DNA of 64,000 bases from Aphrocallistes beatrix (lineage: Eukaryota; Porifera; Hexactinellida; Sceptrulophora; Aphrocallistidae), in contig OY725494.1 in NCBI GenBank assembly GCA_963281255.1, positions 881,934 to 945,933 on the forward strand, in the 5' to 3' direction. Below, in pieces: positions 56,017 through 64,000 of this stretch; the stretch's first letter is position 1, and each line of letters begins with the position of its first letter. The notes beneath the pieces were generated by a model, which saw only the letters and a program-made list of their open reading frames with translations, searched no databases and was not told the origin of the DNA. The translations under genes and the position numbers were made by a program.

Positions 56017-57148
56017 ATGATTTCCAGTATCAACTTCCATATCAAACTATATCTGGATGTAACTTACTTCCTCGTGGCTTATATAGGCATATCCATTGCG
56101 CTATCAGTGTTGTGGGATGTCTACTTCGTAAAGAGGATGCCATACTTCATTAGATTATATCGTGAGTCAATAGAAAAAGCTAAAACTGATATATTCGGTA
56201 ATTCTTCTGAGCTAGCAGTCCATTATAAGGTTGAGATAGTCAAATATGTGCTTCTGCTAGCGATTACTATTATTGAGGTGAGTGCAGTGGCGATGTATGG
56301 ATTATTCCGCTCTTTACCATTACGAAATAACGCCAGAATAAGCAATTGCACCATTGAAGATAGTTATAACAGGGAATTTAGTGATCTTATTGGAAATCCA
56401 ATCAAATTATTCTTGTCATGTCTTGCTAAAATCGGATTGATATTCTCTCTCGCACTTGTGATCTGCCTCATGAAGTTTCTGCATGTTACATACCATAACA
56501 TCAATGGCAAACCGTTTCGGTCTATCAAATCTTTTCTTTTGATCACATCTTTGATTGGAGTAGTTTTAATTCTACCAGGTTCTGTCCCGCAATTTTTCCA
56601 TTTTACAAAAAGTGTATGAGCCTATAATAGAATTTGTATATCTCTGTATGTGGATTAGCCAAACTCGAACCTTCTTCAGAACACTGAAGTGGAGATATCT
56701 AGAGTTTCAGGTTAGAGGTAGAAGCACTCAGATGGTCATGAGATCAATTAAAAGCTACCGTCAGTTTGCATTCATCATGAGTTTATTGGGAATAGAGATT
56801 GTGTGTATAATTTTGACCGTGTTTTTAGAAACATATTTTTTCTTGTTTCTCACTGCAGTTCGCTATGGTCCTTGTCTATTCCATCATCTCTACAATATTC
56901 CTCTCTACCAACCATCATTCAACACACAGCTTCAACTGGAAACTCTACACACTTCTAATACTATCATTTTAAGGATTGAGATAACTTTGGGTATAATTGC
57001 GTCGTTTACGATAGGATTACAGTACTTTTTGGTCACAATCGTATTTTTCGGAGAGAAGCTATTGAGGAGAATGAATTACCGTTTTGGAAGAGTGCGTACA
57101 AGGTTCACTCCTAATCTTACTAACCCACTTCTCATTAATTCCCACTAA
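56017..57148 (+). CDS. Orphan ~7-TM membrane protein with one 52-nt intron
   Basis: Two overlapping frames form one gene if a GT-AG intron at 56579-56630 is removed. Exon 1 ends ...LIPG/E and exon 2 starts EFVYLCMW; the joined product is 359 residues. The first ATG in frame is 56017. Hydrophobic spans: about residues 16-38 (YFLVAYIGISIALSVLW), 78-100 (VLLLAITIIEVSAVAMY), 138-160 (IGLIFSLALVICL), 175-190, then in exon 2 FAFIMSLLGIEIVCIILTVF with FLFLTAV, and LGIIASFTIGLQYFLVTIVF. Basic residues dominate the loops after spans 1 and 4 and the C-terminus (RRMNYRFGRVRTRF). I do not recognise the family; a divergent GPCR or chemoreceptor-like protein is possible but unproven. Confidence 0.65.
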
Positions 57149-57256
57149 AATTCTGTATTTTTTTCTTCTGTTTCTTTATATTTCTCATGTATTTTCATTT
57201 GAGAGTTTCATTGAAATAATATCAAGAAGATGTTAAAGCTTTCATTTTTATATATA

Positions 57257-57733
57257 CACTGCCTGGACAAAAGTATTTATACACCCTAATAGTTCCCATC
57301 CAAATTGTTATTATACTAATATTTATGCCAAAAAATATATAATCAGTAACAGATACACTAAATCTTGCTCCAAATTCGTTTGATTCACATTCAAATTACT
57401 CACTTTCAAAGCTTTCAACATAAGTACTCGGGTTCAAGATTTAATGATTTCAGCATTTGCTACCCTATGCCAATGTCGCGAGTTATTATCATTATATATA
57501 ATTGAGATTGGTGGTACGACGAGGTGGCACAGTGGAAAATGTTCAACCTTGTGGGAGAGTAATCGAGTTGAAAGATTATAAAGTGAGTAATTCGAATGTG
57601 GTGAATTCGAATTTGGGACTAAATTAAGCGTATCTACTACAAATTAAATGCCCTTAACTCGATGAATAGATTAGTATTATAACTATTTGTTTGGGAAATT
57701 TTGGGGTGTACGAATACTTTTATCCAGGCAGTG
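57257..57733. mobile_element. Tc1-like MITE, 477 bp
   Basis: CACTGCCTGGACAAAAGTAT...ATACTTTTATCCAGGCAGTG, TA flanks. No ORF. Confidence 0.88.
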
Positions 57734-58760
57734 TATATGATATTATATTTTGAATTTACTTAGACTTGAAATTGCTTCTGAATAACTTTTATATCTAAAA
57801 AACGGTTTGCCTACTATTAAACTAAAGTTCAATCTTTAGGATATTACGATACATGCATTACATAATGTAGATGACCGCAATGACTTGTACTATTCCTTTC
57901 GATAATTTTGTATTGCAAGGTAATATATATATATTTCAACTTCTATCTTAAATAAAAACAAGCTCGTTCCACGCTTTGAAGCTGCGTGGGATGCAAACAT
58001 GTGTGAGTATAAGTGACCATTAGGCCTCTGGGGTTTATGCGCCTAGACTCTTAAATACCTTCATTGAACAATGGCAGCATAGGAATCTAGATAATTCCCT
58101 TGATATTATGGATTTATTTAAGAATTTGCTGTTTGTACAATATTTGAAATTCATCGTTTGACAAATCCTCGCAAATCTAAGCATATGACATACTATTGTG
58201 TTTCGTTTGTCGATATTTTAACAATGATCATGTGTTAAAAGGAAATGGGTTTTCTAGTTCTTTTTACTACAGACATTCAACATTCAAAAGTTTGAATCTT
58301 TTAAGTTAAGGAATTATCTAGGAGATTATTATTTTATTCAGTGGCTAATATAAGTTCACTATCGATTATAACAACTCCATTGTTACCATTATCTGTTACA
58401 TACACATCTCAAATAGTCACTACAGAGATATATTGAAGGAGAGAAAACTCTTTCTTTTAAAATCCTCACCTACCTTAGAAACTAAAATTTGCCAGGTAGT
58501 ACCTTATAATATTGGAGTATGGTACATTTAGTGATATTTCCTCATCTAGACTATATTACATAGCTGGAATATTCCAAACAAAAGTTCAATAATGTTGTTT
58601 TTATGACATATGTAGACTGTGGTGGTTTGATTACATAAGCAGTAATTATAAATTTTTTTGTTTTAGGGATCAGTGATCTAACCATTTTAGTATATGTTAA
58701 AAGTACTGAAATTGCATCATATTACTCACAGATATCAATGAAAATAATGTAATTACATCG
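57734..58760. other. Non-coding, unassigned
   Basis: AT-rich. A possible repeat end (AACAAGCTCGTTCCACGC, 57957) is the only structured piece seen. Confidence 0.35.
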
Positions 58761-58769
58761 ACCATAATT

Positions 58770-58915
58770 TAACTTTCTCTTGAAAAGGAATAGTCAACTG
58801 AAGTTGTAACTTATTACCATAATCTACGTCCCTGTACCAGAGTGCTTTGTAATCCGATAATCAATAGCTACCACTGCTTAGTAACGTTATGTAATATAAT
58901 AATTAATAAGAGTGA
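58770..58915 (+). repeat. Orphan copy of the membrane-gene upstream flank
   Basis: Aligns with 55740-55890 (see that entry). The sequence beyond it is unrelated and contains no coding relic. Confidence 0.7.
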
Positions 58916-59246
58916 AAAATGTTATTTACGTATATATATTTTTATGTTATAAAGCTTTTTTTAATAGTCTATATATTTTTTCATTAGAATCCTCTGTAAA
59001 ATATTCAAATATTCTTTAAGAACTATGACTACTGTTAATAGTAAAGTTGTTTCAGCTCTAAAAAGACCTTCAGTGGGCATGGGGGCAGGCGTTATATCAT
59101 TATCATTATTTCAATTTTTTATAATTTAATATAGCCTGATAATTTGATATATAATTGACTACAAACATTAAATTCACGCATTGAAGTCTCAATAACCATC
59201 AATATATGTATTTTGAAATGCGGTTAGATCGACTGTATAACTCAAT

Positions 59247-59470
59247 CAGGCTTTAATCCAGGCATACTGGGCGCGCCTAGAGGCGCGTATTTGATCCCAT
59301 GGATCATAATTAGGCGTATGATTTTTTGGGGTTAGGCGCGCGGCATACGCCTACTTAGACGCGTGGCATAAAACATATATAGAAATGCTATATAAAAATG
59401 AGTCTAGGCGCGTAGAAAAATGGTGACGTCCATTTAGGCGTATGACTTTGGAAAGCTGGATGAAACCCTG
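59247..59470. mobile_element. hAT MITE, 224 bp
   Basis: CAGGCTTTAATCCAG...CTGGATGAAACCCTG with a perfect 8-bp TSD, AACTCAAT. The interior is built from AGGCGCGT/AGGCGTAT units. Confidence 0.9.
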
Positions 59471-59764
59471 AACTCAATCTCTAATAATATATTCCCTGTA
59501 CCTGAAATATAATGGGATATTGATCCCAATAATGACAATATATGCAGTAGCTAAATATTGATTCGGGCGAGATGAAAAACGGTCCCAATTAACAGTCCAA
59601 TACTAGGATGATTGGATTGTTGTTTAATAATAAAAGATGATTGGATAACTGAATTCGACCTTCATTCTTCAAAATTTACAATAAGAAATATTATAGTTTG
59701 AACTAGATATCTGACAATATAAGCCGAATCTGTATCCAGACGTTTCGTAGGTTGAGGTCGCTTT

Positions 59765-59905
59765 GAAAGAAGATCTGAAAATGAACTAACAGAACTTATC
59801 TACCATTTCTTCGTTGTCAGTTATGCTCTTAGAGTAGGAAGATTCCATCAGAAACCGTTCTTTGTAATCCAAAGATCGTCTCTTAGGCTTGGAACTCCAT
59901 TCCAA
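59765..59905 (-). pseudogene. Exon-like fragment related to the FB-1 captured exon
   Basis: Minus-strand reading WSSKPKRRSLDYKERFLMES, then SYSKSITDNEEMVDKF, then a stop. About 80% of residues match the fragment at 24250-24330. No FB-1 ends surround it, so it may be closer to the donor gene or a separate relic. Parent protein not recognised. Confidence 0.5.
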
Positions 59906-60231
59906 TTCCAACTGAATTCCATCTTGAATAGATTAAAAATCAAAGCATAAGCTCACTCTGGTAACTAGCAGGAGGTGTAAACGTCCGAACTTAACTGAAT
60001 GCCAACTTTGCCAACTTATAACTCCCAAGAAATTTGGATTATGAATTATGGATTATGGATTATGATTATGAAATTTAAATTGCATAAATGTCGGTTAAAG
60101 TGAAATATGGGTGCAAGCTCTTGACTTATAATTTCGTGAGGAACTAATAAAATTATTGGTTGAGGATGTGTTCGGTTTGACTATAAAATCTTATGAAGTA
60201 AAAGGTAAAAACAATAGAATTTTAATAGATA

Positions 60232-60764
60232 CAAGCGCGCTGCGCGGCTGGTGGACACTTTGTGTCCGCCGGAGACGCCCTCCGGGCGCCTGGGTCACAT
60301 TGATTAATTATAAGGGAGATAACATCTCTAAATATGTCTGTCCTACTGTTATAATCGATATCACTCGAAAAACACCAAATTTGTCAATTTTTAAAATTTT
60401 GATGAGTAATGATGACATCATAGCTAAGTGATGAGTCATCATTTTTTGATGATAGTTGAATCATATGTGAGACGTGCTAGTATATAGATTCTATTAAAAT
60501 TTCAGCCTTCTATCTCCTATAATGGCTGAGTTATGCCTGAATAACTGTGTTGCTTAACTTTTAAAAATGTGACAATGACGTCATAATTCCATGATGAGTC
60601 GACATTTTGCTCTGAACTCAGAACTTACTGGAGCCATAGTCAAAATACTCCCACATGCCAAAAATCAGCTTTCTACGCTTGGCAGTTTCTTCAATCAATT
60701 CGTTACAGAGAGATATATATAGATATAGATATATATACACATTAATCGAGTTTTAATAGTAAGG

Positions 60765-60765
<1 letters not shown>
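60232..60765 (-). repeat. Hel-A (reverse orientation), complete
   Basis: CAAGCGCGCTGCGCGG to ...TTAATAGTAAGGA. A second 5' stub (60841-60867) follows an (AT)n tract at 60774-60830. Confidence 0.8.
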
Positions 60766-60833
<68 letters not shown>

Positions 60834-61136
60834 CACACACATTAATCGAGTTTTAATAGTAAGGATTCTAAAACGTCGGTTCCTCCTCTTTTCAATAACA
60901 TCGAATTTATCCAAATCGGACATTGGGAAAGTCTCAAATTTACACTTCAAGTTAGCTCAGTCGAATCCTAAGCCAACTTAATTCATGTGACGGGGTTGTT
61001 AGACTAGATTCTAGAATATTCTATTGATTAGGCTTCCATAGTACAACCTAGTATATGTAAACATATCTTAAGGAATTGAGCATGTGCTTAGTTTGGTATT
61101 GTATTACAATCTTTGATTGACATTATACAGTAAGTG

Positions 61137-61665
61137 TTCATTACAAAAATAGACTAGAGACTAGCTTCCAACGGTTGACATGGGGTTTTTAGGAGTGTAA
61201 ATTTCGAATATCATATTTTCAGGTCTAGATGATAAATTATTTTTTTACTTTTGTTTGCAATATATACATAAAGTAAACAAATAACAAATATAGGCTAGAG
61301 ACTGGCTTCCAACGGTTGACATAGGTTTTTTAGGGGTGTAGAATTCGAATATTATGTTTTCAGATCGATATGATAAATTATTTGTTTGCTTTTGTTAACA
61401 ATAGTTGCATAAAGCAAACAAATTACAAAAATAAGCCAGAGATTAGCTTCCAACGCTTGGCATGGGATTTTTGGGGTGTAGAGTTCGATTATCATATTTT
61501 TGAATCTATGTGATAAATCATTTGTTTACTTTTGTTTACATTAGATACATAAAGTAAACAAATTACAAAAATAGGCTAGATTGAGCAAGTCCAGGCGCCC
61601 GCAGGGCGATTCTGCGGACACTTTCTGTCCCAAGCCGCGCAGCGCAAGCAAGCGAAGCGCGCTTG
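61137..61665 (+). repeat. Hel-B, 5' truncated
   Basis: Three to four of the 140-bp units (CTAGCTTCCAACGGTTGACA) then the GC-rich 3' end, closing GAAGCGCGCTTG. Confidence 0.75.
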
Positions 61666-61680
61666 TTATTTATTATATTA

Positions 61681-62668
61681 CAAGCGCGCTCGCTCGCTTG
61701 CACTGCGCGTCCTCCAGGTGACTCCACATTCAGAATCAGCTAATCACTACCACATTTCCAAATGTCTTTCTCTATTTATCTATTGTAAACCCAAACGAAT
61801 CATTAAACATTCAGCTTCGAAATGCGATTTGAATAGTAGTAGTATAGTATAAATACTATTTAAACGTTTGCTCGTTTTCAGGAGAATCCTCAGTCTTCTC
61901 AGACTAACAGGAACATATCCCGATAGACATCAGCCTCTCAGAGCCCGAGTCACAGAATCGCCCTTGTCCGCTGGAGGAGAGTCCCAGTGTCTAAGAGGCA
62001 CAAGCGACAGAATTCCACCCTTGCCTCCCGGCTACCGCTGGTTCGAATTCAACGACAGCTCCGTTCGTCCCATCCACGAGAAGTCCATCTCGACAATGTT
62101 TGGCGGGAAGGAGTCGGCTTAAAACCGTTGGAAACCAGTATCTAACCTATTTTTGTAATTTGCTAAGGAATGTAACTATTGTAAACAAAAGTAAACAAAT
62201 AATTTATAACATAGATTCGAAAATACGATTTTCAGAATCTACACCCCTAAAAACCCCATGTCAACCGTTGGCAGCCAGCCTCTAGAATATTTTTCAAATT
62301 CGTCAAATGGTGTGAAAATATGTATATAAAGGTGTGAAAATATGCCCATAACATTTTTTATTGATATACACTATAACAAAAAAAGATATAAAAACATAAG
62401 TTGTGGCTTTGAAGTATTTTAATAACAATGACAATCTATTGTAGTGTCGTGCAATGATTTCTATTGTGAGAGTGAAGTCATATATATTGCATTGAAAAGG
62501 TGTGAAAAAATGTTCTCCATTTTTTTGTAGAGGTGTGAAAATTTCGCTTAGATCTTAGAACTTAATCGTAGTCATATCATTTGACACCTACATACCAATT
62601 TTCATATCTCTACGACTTGCCAATTCTTCAATCAATTCGGGCAAACAAAAAATCCTAGCGTTTTTATA
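61681..62668 (-). mobile_element. Hel-B (reverse orientation) holding a captured USP exon
   Basis: 3' end CAAGCGCGCTCGCTCGCTTG at 61681; 5' end AAAAATCCTAGCGTTTTTAT at about 62650. Between about 61705 and 62150 the normal repeat body is replaced by unrelated DNA containing the 61882-62122 exon. Confidence 0.7.
61882..62122 (+). pseudogene. Captured ubiquitin-specific protease exon fragment
   Basis: A TTTTCAG acceptor precedes an open frame ending PPGYRWFEFNDSSVRPI, then STMFGGKESA. W.EFNDS.V.PI....I...F.GKESAYMLFYR is the end of the catalytic domain of USP-family deubiquitinases (USP40/USP47-like). The catalytic-His strand upstream is missing and the frame stops at KESA, exactly where AYMLFYR should continue, so the exon is cut. 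No other USP exon is present in the window. Confidence 0.7.
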
Positions 62669-62772
62669 AAACTGTTCAAATCCTGCTTAGATGCACCATT
62701 GTGGTTTAAACGTAATTTGCTTTATTTTGGTTATATAATCGAGTTGTTATTGTGCCGCGTTGATTACATATA

Positions 62773-63637
62773 AGATACAGTCCACTTCCGAAAACCGGGG
62801 CGCTTGTTCAAAAACTGGGGCGAGTTTGGATTATATATTTTTGCAAAATTATGTTTTTAGTTTAAAATATTATATTTGTGTATGGTTAATGTATAAAGAG
62901 TTGTTACACTGCATTTATGGGTGTGGGTGCCACGATGAATTAGAGTCAAAGTACAATTTTTTACTGTCATCAATGTAATATATATGTGTCAGACTGACTG
63001 TGTAGTGCAGTGTCGGGCAACCTGAATCCTTAAGTGAGCCACAATTGGGGCCCGCGAGGGGTCTCGCGGCCCCAATTGTGTCAATTCTAGTTACAATCAC
63101 ATCACCATGACCATAGCAAGAACTGACATTAGAAACCTATATGGAAGCAATGTAGCAACTAATATTATACTTATAAAAGCAAAAATAACTGAGTAAATAA
63201 ATTGAATCATTATATAATAATTATAGAATATATATTGATATTCAGCACCAATTCACACCAAAATTAGGCGGGCCTATTTTGTATTACAACACTAACACGC
63301 GGGCCCCATAATATAGTGTTTGAAGAGAGTTGCGGGCCATCAAATATAGTCTCGCGGGCCCCAGGTTGCCCCCCCGCTGGTGTAGAGTGTGCATACGTAT
63401 ATACTATACAAGGGTGGAACAACAGTTTCGGCGGGTATGTGAGAGCCGTACCACTTTTTGGAGTGGTCTTACCTTAGCATAATGATTGAGGATGCTAGTT
63501 TACACGAACCCAAGATTATTTCTCTTAAAATTGTGTTTTTGTCACAAGCTATGCTAACTTGATACAGTACATCTAATCACTCGAAAACCGGGGGTGCCCA
63601 GCTCTGGGCCCGAGGTATCCCGGTCTACGGAAATGGA
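62773..63637. repeat. Possible TIR element around the 63-kb MITE
   Basis: CAGTCCACTTCCGAAAACCG at 62776 faces CCCGGTCTACGGAAATGGACTG, ending near 63637. The inverted match is imperfect and no TSD was found. Confidence 0.4.
63008..63379. mobile_element. hAT MITE, 372 bp
   Basis: CAGTGTCGGGCAACCTG...CAGGTTGCCCCCCCGCTG; TSD GTGTAGTG/GTGTAGAG (one mismatch). The interior has GGGCCCGCGAG motifs. Confidence 0.85.
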
Positions 63638-63700
63638 CTGCACTTGTATACACCACCTTACAGGTTATCGAGTTTATTTGTAAATGTAAGAGTACTTAGA

Positions 63701-64000
63701 ATGACCGTATTCGTACACCCTGACGATTTTCCAGACGAAATACGAGTACTGCTATACGTGAAGATTCAGAATCCTGGACCTTTTGGATGCTATGGAGGAT
63801 GGAGACCAGATTTGTTTATAGAACAACCGAAGGGAAGCGTTGAAAAGAAACTTCTACTCTGCAGCTTCTGTAAAGGAGCATCGAGAGATGCACTTTTGTA
63901 CCAAACACGCAGAACTATCAAACTATGTTGCTCAGTATGCGCGCCAAGCTATTTAAATTTCCAAATTGCTCAAATGAATCGAGAAGTCATCAACAAAAGA
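63701..64000 (+). CDS. Cys-rich protein, 5' part (runs off the window)
   Basis: An open frame of 100 codons from ATG at 63701 to the window edge. Start MTVFVHPDDFPDEIRVLLYV; then a Gly/Trp-rich segment, GPFGCYGGWRPDLFIEQPKG. Then LLLCSFCKGASRD and, 18 residues on, LCCSVCAPSY: two CxxC pairs that could bind zinc, as in a treble-clef or degenerate RING fold. Codon-like periodicity and the absence of repeats support a real gene. I do not recognise the family; a TRAF/RING-like N-terminus is one possibility. Confidence 0.55.
   Translation, partial: MTVFVHPDDFPDEIRVLLYVKIQNPGPFGCYGGWRPDLFIEQPKGSVEKKLLLCSFCKGASRDALLYQTRRTIKLCCSVCAPSYLNFQIAQMNREVINKR

Noticed and set aside
56605..56619. Programmed frameshift between the two membrane-protein frames
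   Set aside because: No slippery heptamer in the right phase; a GT-AG intron of 52 nt explains the frame change better.
1..64000. tRNA or rRNA genes
   Set aside because: I looked for cloverleaf stems and conserved A/B boxes by eye and saw none; a tRNAscan run would be decisive.

Overview
This window is AT-rich, repeat-saturated nuclear DNA from an invertebrate animal. I favour an early-branching metazoan, possibly a demosponge, because the genes are compact and mostly intronless, the one supported host intron is only 52 nt, and the NADAR and PTTG1IP-like families are lineage-specific; the taxon is an inference. Real host genes occupy only about 15% of the window. The rest is layered transposable elements, many of which can be bounded exactly from target-site duplications (TSDs) or empty sites.

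Layout. 0-1 kb: truncated hAT transposase. 2-7.5 kb: tandem pair of PTTG1IP-like membrane protein genes separated by repeats and a LINE endonuclease relic. 7.5-12.6 kb: non-coding, with hAT MITEs and a GAGTC-rich array. 12.7-15 kb: intact single-exon NXF1 mRNA export receptor (minus strand). 15-28.5 kb: nested transposons, including a Ginger-like element, a 4.9-kb TIR element (FB-1) carrying exon fragments, a PIF/Harbinger-like element and a 1-kb palindrome. 28.5-54.1 kb: four same-strand loci (A-D) encoding cysteine-rich zinc-type modules plus a NADAR domain. Only locus B is clearly intact; C has lost its first module to a hAT insertion; A and D are broken. The array is interrupted by FB-1 copy 2 (31-34 kb) and a 6.7-kb repeat block (42.7-49.4 kb) that holds a Ty3/gypsy fragment. 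56-57.1 kb: orphan multi-pass membrane protein gene with one short intron. 57-63.6 kb: MITEs and Helitron-like repeats, one of which holds a captured USP-like exon. 63.7 kb to the end: 5' part of an unrecognised cysteine-rich gene.

Repeat families named here: Hel-A and Hel-B are Helitron-like elements with a GC-rich hairpin 3' end, inserted between A and T; FB-1 to FB-4 are TIR or foldback elements with CATAG/CATGG termini; Gin-1 to Gin-3 are elements with TGTT...AACA termini and 4-bp palindromic TSDs.

The most interesting biology is the NADAR array: a multi-module zinc protein fused to a domain family known to hydrolyse ADP-ribose adducts or N-glycosidic bonds, duplicated and decaying in place. 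The second is evidence that the Helitron-like families capture host DNA.
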